A stretch of DNA of 64,000 nucleotides from Qipengyuania flavescens. GTDB taxonomy: Bacteria > Pseudomonadota > Alphaproteobacteria > Sphingomonadales > Sphingomonadaceae. The notes beneath the pieces were generated by a model. It was not told the origin of the DNA, ran no database searches, and saw nothing but the letters and a program-made list of their open reading frames with translations. Location of the stretch: NCBI RefSeq assembly GCF_029688735.1, contig NZ_JARULD010000001.1:682001-746000 (forward strand), in the 5' to 3' direction. Below, in pieces: positions 36,567 to 46,210 of the stretch (positions within the stretch are counted from its first letter, which is position 1; every line of letters begins with the position of its first letter). A program made the translations under genes and the position numbers.

Positions 36567-37739
36567 CTACCAGGCGGATCGGGTTCCCGCAGGCTGTGCA
36601 GCCCCCCTGCTCCACACCAGCCACAGCAGGACAAGCGCGGCGAACGGCATGAGGTTGATACCGAGCGGCAGGGCGGCCGCGCGCGTCGCATAAGGCGCAA
36701 ACCACAGCGCGACGAGCGCGAGCTTTTCGTAGGGGCGGAAGCCGTCGCGAAGTCCCCGGTCGACCAGCCACAGCGTCGGAAAGATCAGGAAGGGCAGGTC
36801 GTAATTGAACAGATAGGGCGAGGCGAGCGCCGTCGCGGCCAGTGCCGTCGCAGCTATCGCCGATGGATCTCCGCGCAAGCGGCGCACCGCCAGCACCGTC
36901 GCAGCCAGCGCGAGCGCGAAGGAAATCCCGCCCGCGATCGCGGCAGCAGTGTCTCCCGCCAGCAGCCGGGTTTGCGAGAAAAAGGTCGCCATCCGCAGAA
37001 GGAAGTCGCGATTGATACCTTCCATCAGCGCAGCGCTCGCCTCCCAGCTGGTCGTGTAGGCCAGCAGGGTCCCGGTGCCGAATACGGCCCACGACAGCAG
37101 AATGAGCCCGACAGCCGTCGCACCTGCCACGATAAATGCGCTCCACCGACCGCTGGCAGCGAACCAGAACGGCGCGAGGACCGCGAGATGCGGCTTGACG
37201 ACGAGCGCACCGATCGCCGCTCCGGACCAAGCTGGGCGGTGAGTGAAAGCGTGCGCCGCCACCACCAAGAGCGCGCCGGTCAGCAGGCCGGTCTGGGCGT
37301 GACCTGCTGCGATGAGGGCACCGGGATAGATCAGCACCAGCGGCCACAGCCTCGGAAAGGCGCGGATGCCGGCCCAAGCCCAGAGCGCATAAGTGACGGC
37401 AACCCATGCAAGCCATGCGACGGGGAACGGCAAGGACCCGAAGGGCGCGACTGCGAAGAGGAACGGCGGCGGATTGACGAAGGCGAACCAGCCCTCGCTC
37501 CCGGTGCCGGTCTGTACCTCTTGCTGGACCGCCAGATCGTAGGCCGAGGCCGGATCGCCCTGCACAGCCACATGCCCGGCTCCCCAAAACGCGAGGAAGT
37601 CCGTGCCTTCCACGCCCATCGCCTTGACGAAACTGTTCGCGAGCAGCGCTAGCGAGGCGATGCCGAGGAGCAGCGCATAGCCGCGCACGCGCTGGCCGGT
37701 CAGCCAGTGCGCGTCACGGAAGAAAGAGCGGGCGTCCAT
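36567..37739 (-). CDS. GT87/DUF2029-type membrane glycosyltransferase
   Basis: A 390-aa protein with about 10 transmembrane helices. After the first helix comes GTDFLAFWGAGHVAVQGDPASAYD, the DUF2029 signature loop with an acidic residue in the first periplasmic loop. FVNPPPFLFAVAPF and a KPHLAVLAPFWF segment follow. The family includes polyprenyl-phosphate-mannose-dependent mannosyltransferases (GT-C fold). The acceptor is unknown. It stands 49 bp upstream of the small 51-aa gene on the same strand. Confidence 0.8.
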   Translation of the reverse strand: MDARSFFRDAHWLTGQRVRGYALLLGIASLALLANSFVKAMGVEGTDFLAFWGAGHVAVQGDPASAYDLAVQQEVQTGTGSEGWFAFVNPPPFLFAVAPFGSLPFPVAWLAWVAVTYALWAWAGIRAFPRLWPLVLIYPGALIAAGHAQTGLLTGALLVVAAHAFTHRPAWSGAAIGALVVKPHLAVLAPFWFAASGRWSAFIVAGATAVGLILLSWAVFGTGTLLAYTTSWEASAALMEGINRDFLLRMATFFSQTRLLAGDTAAAIAGGISFALALAATVLAVRRLRGDPSAIAATALAATALASPYLFNYDLPFLIFPTLWLVDRGLRDGFRPYEKLALVALWFAPYATRAAALPLGINLMPFAALVLLWLVWSRGAAQPAGTRSAW

Positions 37740-37791
37740 GAAACCGGCTTAATCGGCACGGTTTCATGGCGCCAGATGGCCCTGAGCGCTT

Positions 37792-39609
37792 TTACCCGCC
37801 GCCGTTGGCGATCCAGCGGTCGATCTTGGATTCCAGCACGGGCAGCGGCAGGCCGCCTGTGTTGAGAACCTGCGCATGGAAATCCTTGATGTCGAAGCGG
37901 CTGCCGAGCTGCTGCTTGGCGCGATCGCGCAGTTCCTGGATCTTCAGCGCGCCGATCTTGTAGGCCAGCGCCTGGCTGGGAATCGCAATGTAGCGGTCGA
38001 CCTCGTTCTCGACCTCGGTGCGCGTCATGCCCGAATTGTCGAGCATGAAATCGATCGCCTGATCGCGTGTCCAGCCCTTCGAATGGATGCCGGTGTCGAC
38101 CACCAGTCGCATGGCGCGCAGCTGCTCGTCCTGCAGCGTGCCGTAACGCGCCCATGGGTCGTCGAAGAGGCCCATGTCGTAGCCAAGCGTCTCCGAGTAA
38201 AGCGCCCAGCCCTCGACGAAGGCGGTGGTGCCGCCGAAGCGCATGAAAGCCGGCAGGTCGGTGTTTTCCTGCGCGAGGCTGATCTGGAAGTGATGCCCCG
38301 GCGCGCCTTCATGGAGGTAGAGCGTTACGTTGCCGGTCGTGAGGCGGCTCGGCAGGTCGTAGGCGTTGAAGTAGAACGTGCCAGGGCGCGAACCGTCCGG
38401 CGCGCCCGACTGGTACGATCCACCCGCCGAATAGCGCTCGATGGACACATCGTAAGGCTCGATCTTCAGTTCCGACTTCGGCAGCAGCGAGAAATAGTCG
38501 CCGATCTTCCCGTCGACGATCTCGCCGATACGATAGAAGTCCTGCGTCAGCCATTCGCGGCTTTCCGGCTTGAACTGCTCATCCGTGCGGACGTAATCGA
38601 AGAACTCGTTGAGCGTGCCTTCGAAGCCGACTTCGGCCTGCAGCGCTTCGAGCGATCCCTTGATGCGCGCCACCTCGCTCAGGCCGAGGTTGTGGATGTA
38701 ATCGGCCTCCAATGGCAAGGTCGTCGTCTGCTCGATCAGCTGGGCGTAGAGCGTGTCGCCGCCCTTCATCTGGCTGAGGCCGATGCTGTCGCGGGCCATG
38801 GGAAGATATTCGTCGCGCAGGAAATCCCGCATCCGCTCGTGGGCAGCGTTGATCTCGCGCGTTTTCGCCTCGTAAGCCGCCGTCAGGCGCGCCTTGTCCG
38901 CTTCTGAAAAACTCTCGGGGAAGTTCTGGACCGGACCCATGAACTGGGATTCGGCCAGCGGGACTGCCAGCAGGGTATCGAGCTGTTCGATCACGCGGCC
39001 GATGGTGAGCTTCGTTTCCAGCACGCCGCTTTCCATCCCTTCGCGCGAACGCTCGATCGCGCGGTCGCTGATGGCGATGTAATCGTCGTGGCGGCTGAGA
39101 TTGTCCTCGTAATTCGCGATCGTCTTGAACTGCGCCGCGCCATTGCCGCTGGCGAAGTTCGGATAGAAGGTATGGAAGCCGCGGAAGTGATTGATCGGCC
39201 GCACCTCGGTCAGCGCGCGGATCTCGTCGGACTGGCCGCGCAGAGCCGTTTCCTGCTGATATTTAAAAACATCGTAAGCCAGCTGGTCGGTCGGCGCGAG
39301 CGCGCTGCGGTCGATCTGGTCGAGCAGCGCGAGATTGAGCTGCGTGTCGAGCCGCGAGGCGTAGAAACTGGAGTCGGTCAGGTAATCTCCGAGCCTATCG
39401 GCATTCGTGTCGTCGCCACGGAACAGCCGGCTGAGGGGCTCCAGCTCCAGGCTGCGCGCATCCGACTCTGCGAAAAGCTCGAACAGCCGATCGCGCTCGG
39501 TTTCCTGTTCTGTCGTGGCAGCGGCGTCCTGCGCCAACGCAGCGCCAGGTAGGGCGTAGACGAAAGAGAAGGCGGTAGCGGCTAGGAGGGCCCTGCGGAA
39601 ACTGGTCAT
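37792..39609 (-). CDS. Exported DUF885 protein (putative metallopeptidase)
   Basis: About 605 aa. The start at 39609 is chosen because AGGGGATCG precedes an ATG that opens a signal peptide (MTSFRRALLAATAFSFVYAL, cleavage near ALAQ). DUF885 hallmarks are YLHEGAPGHHFQ (an HExxxGH-like metal site, about residue 430) and EGWALYSE. Members are predicted zinc-dependent peptidases or carboxypeptidase-like enzymes. It is divergent from an S9 peptidase gene, so both may serve peptide use outside the cytosol. Confidence 0.85.
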   Translation of the reverse strand: MTSFRRALLAATAFSFVYALPGAALAQDAAATTEQETERDRLFELFAESDARSLELEPLSRLFRGDDTNADRLGDYLTDSSFYASRLDTQLNLALLDQIDRSALAPTDQLAYDVFKYQQETALRGQSDEIRALTEVRPINHFRGFHTFYPNFASGNGAAQFKTIANYEDNLSRHDDYIAISDRAIERSREGMESGVLETKLTIGRVIEQLDTLLAVPLAESQFMGPVQNFPESFSEADKARLTAAYEAKTREINAAHERMRDFLRDEYLPMARDSIGLSQMKGGDTLYAQLIEQTTTLPLEADYIHNLGLSEVARIKGSLEALQAEVGFEGTLNEFFDYVRTDEQFKPESREWLTQDFYRIGEIVDGKIGDYFSLLPKSELKIEPYDVSIERYSAGGSYQSGAPDGSRPGTFYFNAYDLPSRLTTGNVTLYLHEGAPGHHFQISLAQENTDLPAFMRFGGTTAFVEGWALYSETLGYDMGLFDDPWARYGTLQDEQLRAMRLVVDTGIHSKGWTRDQAIDFMLDNSGMTRTEVENEVDRYIAIPSQALAYKIGALKIQELRDRAKQQLGSRFDIKDFHAQVLNTGGLPLPVLESKIDRWIANGGG

Positions 39610-39790
39610 ATCGATCCCCTGAAATTCGTGTGTTGTCGGCCTATGACACGGGATAGATCGACTCAAGCGAAGATGCAGACGACCGTCGCCCCATGCTCGA
39701 CGAACGGCATGGCGCACTCGCGCATCATTTGCCCTTCGCGCGATGGTCGCTATGAAGCGCCCAACCGTTCTTTTCGAGAGAGGAATTTCG

Positions 39791-41833
39791 ATGATCCTTC
39801 GCGCCGCGACTACTGCTGCAACCCTTCTGGCCACCGCATCGCTTGCCGCGCAGGCGCAGGCCCGGCCGATGACCCCGGAAGACGTCGCCAAGCTGGAAAG
39901 CGTGGGTACGATCGCCGTCTCCCCAGATGGCAGCCGGGTGGCCTACACCACTGCCAGCCTGCCCGACGTGACCGAGGGCGAGGACAATGGCTCGACCAGC
40001 CTCCGGCTCAGCATGGCTTACGGCCCGAACAATGCCCGCGAATTCCTGCCCGATGACATCAGCGCCTCGTCTATAGCGTTCTCGCCCGACGGCCGGATGG
40101 TCAGCTTCGTCTGGGCCGATGAGGACGAGGACCGCGCGGTCTGGGGCATTCCGGTCGATGGCGGTGCGCAGCGCAAGCTCGCCGCGGTCGATGGTGCGGA
40201 TGTCCGCGCCTACGCCTGGGCCCCGGATGGCTCGCGCATATGGCTACTGGCCGGTGCCGAAGAAGACACTGCTCGCGAAAAGGAAGCCAAGGCCGGCTTC
40301 AACGCCATCGTCTATGAGGAAGAAGCCCGCCTCAACCGCCTGTTCGCCGCAAATATCGGCGGGGAAGTGGACGCCGATCCGCGCGCCGTCACGATTCCCG
40401 GTTATGTCAGCGCCTTCCGCGTCGCGCCCGATGGCCGCACCGCGGTGGTCGACAGCGCGCCGACGCCGCAGATCGACGATGCCTATACGTCCAAGCGCGC
40501 TCATGTGCTCGATCTGACGAACGGCCGGGTCCTGCGCGTGATCGAAACGCCAGGTAAGCTGGGAGACATCGAGGTGTCGCCCGATGGTCGGCAGCTGTCG
40601 ATGATCGCTGGCGTCGATATGAATGACCCTGCGGATACGACGCTCCACCTCGTCGATGTTGCCAGCGGTCAGTATCGCGCGCTCAACGCAGGCGCGCCGG
40701 AGGCCGCCGTCGATGCGGCATGGCTCGCCGACGGTCGCTTGGCCGCAGTGATCCACAAGGGTGCGGAAAGCGCGCTGCGCATCTACAATGCCGATGGCAG
40801 CGTTGCCGAAGAACATGAGGGCGGCGACCTTCTGCTTTCCAGCCTCGAGACCGGCGGCGGCACGATCGCAGTCGAAGCCAGCAGCGCGCGGCACCCGACC
40901 GAATTGTTCGTCTGGGAGAGCGGCGCTTTCCAGCGGTGGACGACGCACAACCCCTGGCTCTCGGAAATCGACTTCGGCAACCAGCGGACCATGACCTTCA
41001 CGGCACGTGACGGTCAGGAGGTCGAAGGCGTATTGATCGAGCCGGTCGGCGGCGTCCCGCGCGGTGGTGCTCCGCTGATCCTCGACGTGCACGGCGGACC
41101 GGAAGCCCACGAATCCGATGGCTGGAATACCAGCTACAGCGGTCCGGGCCAGGTTGCTGCCGGACAGGGGTATGCCGTATTCCTGCCGAACTACCGCGGG
41201 TCCACCGGTTACGGCACGGCCTTTTCCAAACAGCACACCGGGAATTACACCGATCCCGAATTCACCGATCTCGTCGACGCCAAGCGCGCGCTGGTCGAGG
41301 CCGGAATTGCCGATGCCGACCGCGTCGGGGTAACAGGCGGATCCTATGGCGGCTACGCCACGGCATGGTCCTCGACTGCCCTGTCGGACGAATTTGCCGC
41401 CGGTGTGATGTTCGTCGGCATTTCCAACCAGATCAGCAAGTTCGGCACCACGGACATACCGTACGAGATGTACAACGTGCATTCCGGCAAGTGGCCGTGG
41501 GACGACTGGCAGGGCATGCTTGAAGTCAGCCCGATCTACCATGTCGACAAGGCCAACACGCCCCTGCTGATCCTCCATGGTGAGGAAGACACGCGCGTCT
41601 CGCCCAGCCAGAGCTACGAGCTCTATCGTTCGATGAAAGTGCGCAAGCCCGATGTGCCGGTCCGCCTCGTGCTCTATCCGGGAGAGGGCCACGGCAACCA
41701 GCAGGCTGCCGCCCGCTATGACTATAATCTGCGGATGATGCGCTGGTTCGATACCTATCTGAAGACCGGCGATCGCGACGCGGAAATGCCAAGTCCGCGG
41801 CCAACGCTGGAGATAGCCGAAGACGAAGGCTGA
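39791..41833 (+). CDS. S9 family prolyl-oligopeptidase-like peptidase
   Basis: About 680 aa. Start at 39791, with AGAGAGGA upstream and a signal peptide of about 22 residues (TASLAAQAQA). An N-terminal beta-propeller with recurrent SPDG and WAPDGS motifs is followed by an alpha/beta hydrolase domain. That domain has the nucleophile Ser in GVTGGSYGGY, Asp in HGEEDTRVSPSQ and His in GEGHGNQQ. It should cleave short peptides in the periplasm (DPP4/acylaminoacyl-peptidase branch). A perfect terminator follows. Confidence 0.92.
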   Translation: MILRAATTAATLLATASLAAQAQARPMTPEDVAKLESVGTIAVSPDGSRVAYTTASLPDVTEGEDNGSTSLRLSMAYGPNNAREFLPDDISASSIAFSPDGRMVSFVWADEDEDRAVWGIPVDGGAQRKLAAVDGADVRAYAWAPDGSRIWLLAGAEEDTAREKEAKAGFNAIVYEEEARLNRLFAANIGGEVDADPRAVTIPGYVSAFRVAPDGRTAVVDSAPTPQIDDAYTSKRAHVLDLTNGRVLRVIETPGKLGDIEVSPDGRQLSMIAGVDMNDPADTTLHLVDVASGQYRALNAGAPEAAVDAAWLADGRLAAVIHKGAESALRIYNADGSVAEEHEGGDLLLSSLETGGGTIAVEASSARHPTELFVWESGAFQRWTTHNPWLSEIDFGNQRTMTFTARDGQEVEGVLIEPVGGVPRGGAPLILDVHGGPEAHESDGWNTSYSGPGQVAAGQGYAVFLPNYRGSTGYGTAFSKQHTGNYTDPEFTDLVDAKRALVEAGIADADRVGVTGGSYGGYATAWSSTALSDEFAAGVMFVGISNQISKFGTTDIPYEMYNVHSGKWPWDDWQGMLEVSPIYHVDKANTPLLILHGEEDTRVSPSQSYELYRSMKVRKPDVPVRLVLYPGEGHGNQQAAARYDYNLRMMRWFDTYLKTGDRDAEMPSPRPTLEIAEDEG

Positions 41834-41839
41834 AAACGA

Positions 41840-41872
41840 GAAAGGGCGGCTCTCGGGCCGCCCTTTCATTTT
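41840..41872 (+). terminator. Terminator of the S9 peptidase gene
   Basis: A perfect 11-bp stem (41840-41850 with 41857-41867), a 6-nt loop, then ATTTTG. It sits between two convergent genes. Confidence 0.85.
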
Positions 41873-41888
41873 GTTACGTTGAGAAACC

Positions 41889-42782
41889 TCAGAACGTGTA
41901 GCCGATCCCTGCTGCGACCATGAACTGGTCGGCGCTGCCGCGGATGCTGGTGAAGGGGCTGTCCTTTGCATCGCCGAGCAGCCGCGAGTAGCTCGCCAGA
42001 CCGATCAGGGCGAGGCCGCCGTCGGTCACATCGCCGTTGAGGTCGAAGGCCAGCAGGACATTGGTGCCGATACTCTCGAAACCGCCCTCCGCCTGGAAGA
42101 GGGGCAAGGCATCCGGGTCGGGAACCAGCGTGTTGAGCGGCCCGACCGAATAGTAATAGTCGGCGTAATCGTCGTCGATATTATTGGCGCTGACCGAAAG
42201 CGAGGCAGCGATGCCGCGGCTGAGCGGTGTGAAGTAGGTCACGCTCGGGCTGATCGTGCGGCCGCTATGGGCACCGTTGATATCCCACACTGCGTCGAGA
42301 TTGACGCTCACACTGTCGTACGGGTTGAGCACGCCGGGAAACGACACACCGACGCTCGGGCCGACTTCGATCGCCGTATCCAGCTCGCCATAGCGTGCAA
42401 CGACCTCGTCCTTGATGTCGTCGACATCGACCCGGTCGCGATTGAGCTTGATCATCGGCCCCGCCGAGAACGACACGCCCTCATCGGGATCGGGGACGAA
42501 ATCGAGTGCGATACCCGCAGGCCGCGGGTTGATGTCCACTCCGCCCAACGAGCCCTGTACGATCGGCAAGACGAAAGCGGTGTAATCGTCCGAGCCGGAA
42601 TAGCTCGGCCCGTAAGCCACGCCGACACCGACGCTGACGAAATCGCCATCGAATATGGTTGCCTCGACTGCGTTTTCTTCCGGAGCACTTGCGGCAACGC
42701 CCGGCTCCCCCTGGTCCTGAGCGCTGACAACGGATGCGGAAAATGCCGCGCCGAGAGCGGCGGCGATGGCTAGCTTGTTCAT
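41889..42782 (-). CDS. MipA/OmpV family outer-membrane protein
   Basis: About 297 aa. The start is at 42782, where GAGGG precedes an ATG with a signal peptide (MNKLAIAAALGAAFSASVVSA). The mature protein alternates beta strands with Asp-rich turns (GVGVAYGPSYSGSDDY; SVSVNLDAVWDINGAHSG) and ends in a phenylalanine (AAGIGYTF), as expected of a BAM-inserted barrel. MipA/OmpV proteins are porin-like or scaffold proteins of the outer membrane; the role here is unknown. It is divergent from crtY. Confidence 0.85.
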   Translation of the reverse strand: MNKLAIAAALGAAFSASVVSAQDQGEPGVAASAPEENAVEATIFDGDFVSVGVGVAYGPSYSGSDDYTAFVLPIVQGSLGGVDINPRPAGIALDFVPDPDEGVSFSAGPMIKLNRDRVDVDDIKDEVVARYGELDTAIEVGPSVGVSFPGVLNPYDSVSVNLDAVWDINGAHSGRTISPSVTYFTPLSRGIAASLSVSANNIDDDYADYYYSVGPLNTLVPDPDALPLFQAEGGFESIGTNVLLAFDLNGDVTDGGLALIGLASYSRLLGDAKDSPFTSIRGSADQFMVAAGIGYTF

Positions 42783-42897
42783 GAATACCCTCACTTCGTC
42801 TTTCGCCTCAAACGGCTTGGCGCGCATCGCGTTCCAGTGTCGCACAACGAATAGCCGCATTGCCGCCGGAGCGCGAACTGCCTAAGCCCTGCAACCG

Positions 42898-44085
42898 ATG
42901 AACGGGCGCATGATCGATATGGCAATCGTGGGCGGAGGGCTCGCCGGCGGGCTGATCGCGCTGGCCGTCCATCGCGCTCACCCGGAAATGCGCCTCGCCC
43001 TGTTCGAGAGCGGCGATGTGTTCGGCGGCAATCACCGCTGGAGCTGGTTCGACAGCGATCTCGACGCCGCTGGCAAGGCTTTGCTGGCAAACTGCCGCCA
43101 GGTCGAATGGGATCGGGGATACGAGGTCCATTTCCCCGACATCGCCCGAACGCTCACATCGACCTACCATTCCATCGCGAGCAGGGATTTCGATTCCAAT
43201 TTGCGTCGCGAACTGCCGCAGGAAACTCTGCGGTTGCTGAGCCCGGTCGCAAACATCGCACCTGACGGCGTGACGCTGGAAAGCGGCGAGCATGTTCCGG
43301 CGCGCGTCGCGATTGACTGCCGCAATGCCGTGCCCTCCCCGCACCTGCGCGGCGGATGGCAGGTTTTCATGGGTCGCCATATCAAGCTGCCTGCCGCGCA
43401 TGGAATGCAGCGCCCGATTGTGATGGACGCCCGGGTTCGCCAGCACGGCGCATATCGCTTCGTCTACACCCTCCCGCTGGGCGCGCAGGACCTCTTCGTC
43501 GAGGACACCTATTACGCCGACAGCCCGGTGCTGGATCGCAGCGCCCTGTCGCGCAGGATCGACGACTATTGCCGCGAGCAGGATTGGGACGGGGAGATCG
43601 TCGGCAGCGAAACCGGTGTCCTGCCGGTCATCACCGGAGGCGATTTCGCCGCCTACCGGCGCGACATCGGCCCTCCCGGCGTGGTTCGCGCAGGCGCGCG
43701 CGGCGGTTTCGTCCACCCACTGACCAGCTACACCTTGCCCTTCGCCGTCGACAATGCATTGGCAATCGCACGCGAGGCCACCCTGCCGGGCGAACAACTC
43801 GCCGCGCTGATCGACAAACGCGCCCGCGATCACTGGCGCGCGACAAGCTTCTACCGGGCCCTCGGCCGCATGCTGTTCCAGGGTGCGCAGCCGGAGGAAC
43901 GCTTCCGCATATTCGCGCATTTCTATCGATTGCCGGAGCCACTCGTGGAGCGTTTCTATGCGGGCCACTCCACTCTGGCAGACAAGGCACGCATATTGAT
44001 CGGCAAGCCGCCGATACCCATACCGGCGGCAATCGGCGCCTTGCTTGGCAAGGGCGCTCCGCTGGTCCAAGAGGGATCCCGATGA
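42898..44085 (+). CDS. crtY: Lycopene beta-cyclase
   Basis: A 395-aa CrtY-type cyclase. The dinucleotide-binding motif is AIVGGGLAGGLIAL (about 9-22), and GGNHRWSWFDSDL and ETGVLPVITGG are conserved bacterial CrtY segments. It turns lycopene into beta-carotene by forming two beta-ionone rings. It is first in the crtY-crtI-LOG-crtB operon; its stop overlaps the crtI start as ATGA. Start at 42898 (42910 possible). Confidence 0.93.
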   Translation: MNGRMIDMAIVGGGLAGGLIALAVHRAHPEMRLALFESGDVFGGNHRWSWFDSDLDAAGKALLANCRQVEWDRGYEVHFPDIARTLTSTYHSIASRDFDSNLRRELPQETLRLLSPVANIAPDGVTLESGEHVPARVAIDCRNAVPSPHLRGGWQVFMGRHIKLPAAHGMQRPIVMDARVRQHGAYRFVYTLPLGAQDLFVEDTYYADSPVLDRSALSRRIDDYCREQDWDGEIVGSETGVLPVITGGDFAAYRRDIGPPGVVRAGARGGFVHPLTSYTLPFAVDNALAIAREATLPGEQLAALIDKRARDHWRATSFYRALGRMLFQGAQPEERFRIFAHFYRLPEPLVERFYAGHSTLADKARILIGKPPIPIPAAIGALLGKGAPLVQEGSR

Positions 44086-45632
44086 ACGCCGAAACGAACA
44101 CCCCGCCCACCGCCACCGGTGAAACCACCGTTGCGGGCGTGCCTGCGACCGGGAAGACGGCCTGCGTCGTCGGTTCCGGCTTCGGCGGGCTTGCCCTTGC
44201 CATCCGCCTGCAGTCCGCCGGTATCCAGACGACTGTTATCGAGGGGCGCGATAAACCCGGTGGCCGTGCGTATTACTGGGAAAAGGACGGCTTCACTTTC
44301 GATGCCGGCCCGACCGTCATCACCGATCCCGACTGCCTGCGCGAACTATGGACCCTGACCGGGCACGACATGGCGCAAGATGTCGAGATCATGCCGGTTA
44401 TGCCATTTTATCGCCTGAACTGGCCCGACGGGACCAATTTCGACTATTCCAACGACGAGGAGCAGCTGTTCGCCGAAATCGCGCAGCTCAACCCGTCGGA
44501 CGTCGCCGGATACCAACGCTTTCTCGATTATTCGGAAGCCGTCTATCAGGAAGGCTACGTCAAGCTGGGGCACAAGCCCTTCCTCGACTTCAAGTCGATG
44601 CTCAAGGCTGCCCCTGCCCTTGCGAAGCAGCAGGCCTGGCGCAGCGTCTATTCGATGGTGTCGAGCTATGTCGAGAACGAGAAGCTGCGCGAGGCGCTGA
44701 GCTTTCACACGCTGCTGGTCGGCGGCAATCCGATGAAGACCAGCAGCATCTACGCCCTCATCCACAAGCTGGAAAAGGACGGCGGGGTTTGGTGGGCCAA
44801 GGGCGGCACCAACCGGCTCGTCGCGGGCATGATCCGCCATTTCGAACGCATCGGCGGCACGATGCGGGTCGGGGATCCCGTGGTGCAGGTGCATACTCTT
44901 GGGACGAAGGCGACTGAGGTGGAAACCGCATCCGGCTGGCGCGAGCGCTTCGACGCGGTCGCCAGCAATGCCGATATCGTGCACAGCTATCGCAACCTCC
45001 TGTCCGATTCCAAACGCGGAAAATCCTATGCCGGGAAGCTGGCGCGCAAGAAATTCAGTCCCAGCCTGTTCGTGGTGCATTTCGGGATTGAGGGTACCTG
45101 GCCGGGCATCCCGCATCACATGATCCTGTTCGGCCCGCGCTACAAAGGCCTGCTGGAGGACATTTACGACCATGGCGTGCTGCCGGAAGATTTCTCGATT
45201 TATTTGCACCACCCCAGCGTCAGCGATCCGTCGATGGCGCCCGAGGGCATGAGCACCTTCTACGCGCTGGTCCCGGTCGCCCACATGGGCAAGCTGGCGG
45301 TCGACTGGGAGGAGATGGGTCCGATCCTCGAAAAGCGCATTCTCGACGAGATCGAGCGCCGCCTGATCCCCGACATCCATTCGCGCATCAAGACCAAGTT
45401 CCACTATGCGCCGAAGGATTTCGCCAGCGATCTCAACGCCCATATGGGCAGCGCCTTCAGCTTGGAACCGGTGCTGACCCAGAGCGCCTTCTTCCGCGGC
45501 CATAATCGCGACGACGTGATCGACAATTTCTACCTCGTCGGAGCGGGCACTCATCCGGGCGCAGGCATCCCCGGCGTGGTCGGCAGCGCCAAGGCGACGG
45601 CCGGGCTGATGGTCGAGGATCTGGTCGAGTGA
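44082..45632 (+). CDS. crtI: Phytoene desaturase
   Basis: A 516-aa CrtI. A short Thr-rich N-terminus is followed by the FAD motif CVVGSGFGGLALAIRLQSAG. The C-terminal signature is LVGAGTHPGAGIPGVVGSAKATAGLMV. It performs the desaturations from phytoene to lycopene. The start is fixed at 44082 by the ATGA overlap with crtY. The frame is open further upstream but lies inside crtY. Its stop overlaps the next gene (GTGA). Confidence 0.95.
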   Translation: MNAETNTPPTATGETTVAGVPATGKTACVVGSGFGGLALAIRLQSAGIQTTVIEGRDKPGGRAYYWEKDGFTFDAGPTVITDPDCLRELWTLTGHDMAQDVEIMPVMPFYRLNWPDGTNFDYSNDEEQLFAEIAQLNPSDVAGYQRFLDYSEAVYQEGYVKLGHKPFLDFKSMLKAAPALAKQQAWRSVYSMVSSYVENEKLREALSFHTLLVGGNPMKTSSIYALIHKLEKDGGVWWAKGGTNRLVAGMIRHFERIGGTMRVGDPVVQVHTLGTKATEVETASGWRERFDAVASNADIVHSYRNLLSDSKRGKSYAGKLARKKFSPSLFVVHFGIEGTWPGIPHHMILFGPRYKGLLEDIYDHGVLPEDFSIYLHHPSVSDPSMAPEGMSTFYALVPVAHMGKLAVDWEEMGPILEKRILDEIERRLIPDIHSRIKTKFHYAPKDFASDLNAHMGSAFSLEPVLTQSAFFRGHNRDDVIDNFYLVGAGTHPGAGIPGVVGSAKATAGLMVEDLVE

Positions 45633-46210
45633 ACCGCCTCGCTGTCTATTGTGGTTCGGCTTCGCCCGAGGATCCGCGCTATATCCAGCTCGCCTACGAT
45701 GTCGGCGCAGGGCTGGCGGAGCGCGGCATCGGCGTCGTCTATGGGGGCGGGCGGCTCGGCCTGATGGGCGCGGTCGCGCGCGGCGCGCTGGAGGCGGATG
45801 GCGAAGTGATCGGCGTGATCCCGGATGCGCTCGCGAATTCCGAGGTCGCCAACCACGATTGCACCGAACTCTACACCGTGGGCGGCATGCACGAGCGCAA
45901 GCAGCGCTTTACCGATCTGTCCGACGGTTTCGTGACCATCCCCGGCGGCGTCGGGACGATGGATGAATTGTGGGAAGCGATGAGCTGGGCCCAGCTCGGC
46001 TATCACCAGAAGCCGGTCGGCCTGCTCAACGCCTTCGGCTTCTATGACGACCTTATCGCCTTCAATCGCCGAATGGCCGAGGTCGGCTTCGTGCGCCCGG
46101 CCCACCAGAACATCCTGATCGCCGACGACAATCTCGGCGGACTGTTAAAGAAAATGGCAAGCTACGAAGCGCATACGCCGATCTTCCAGATGAAGGCAGA
46201 CGACCTCTGA
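45629..46210 (+). CDS. LOG-family (TIGR00730) nucleotide phosphoribohydrolase
   Basis: A 193-aa Rossmann protein. VVYGGGRLGLMGAVARGA (about 37-54), the MHERKQ motif (87-92) and PGGVGTMDE (105-113) identify a LOG/lysine-decarboxylase-like family member. Such enzymes release bases from nucleoside 5'-monophosphates (cytokinin activation in plants). GTG start inside the crtI stop; its own stop overlaps the crtB CTG start. Its place in a carotenoid operon has no known metabolic reason that I can state. It might act in nucleotide housekeeping and merely be co-expressed. Confidence 0.9.
   Translation: MNRLAVYCGSASPEDPRYIQLAYDVGAGLAERGIGVVYGGGRLGLMGAVARGALEADGEVIGVIPDALANSEVANHDCTELYTVGGMHERKQRFTDLSDGFVTIPGGVGTMDELWEAMSWAQLGYHQKPVGLLNAFGFYDDLIAFNRRMAEVGFVRPAHQNILIADDNLGGLLKKMASYEAHTPIFQMKADDL

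Noticed and set aside
40244..41971. 575-codon minus-strand open frame opposite the S9 peptidase gene
   Set aside because: Shadow of a GC-rich gene: no family motifs, no ribosome-binding site, and the plus strand encodes a complete catalytic triad.
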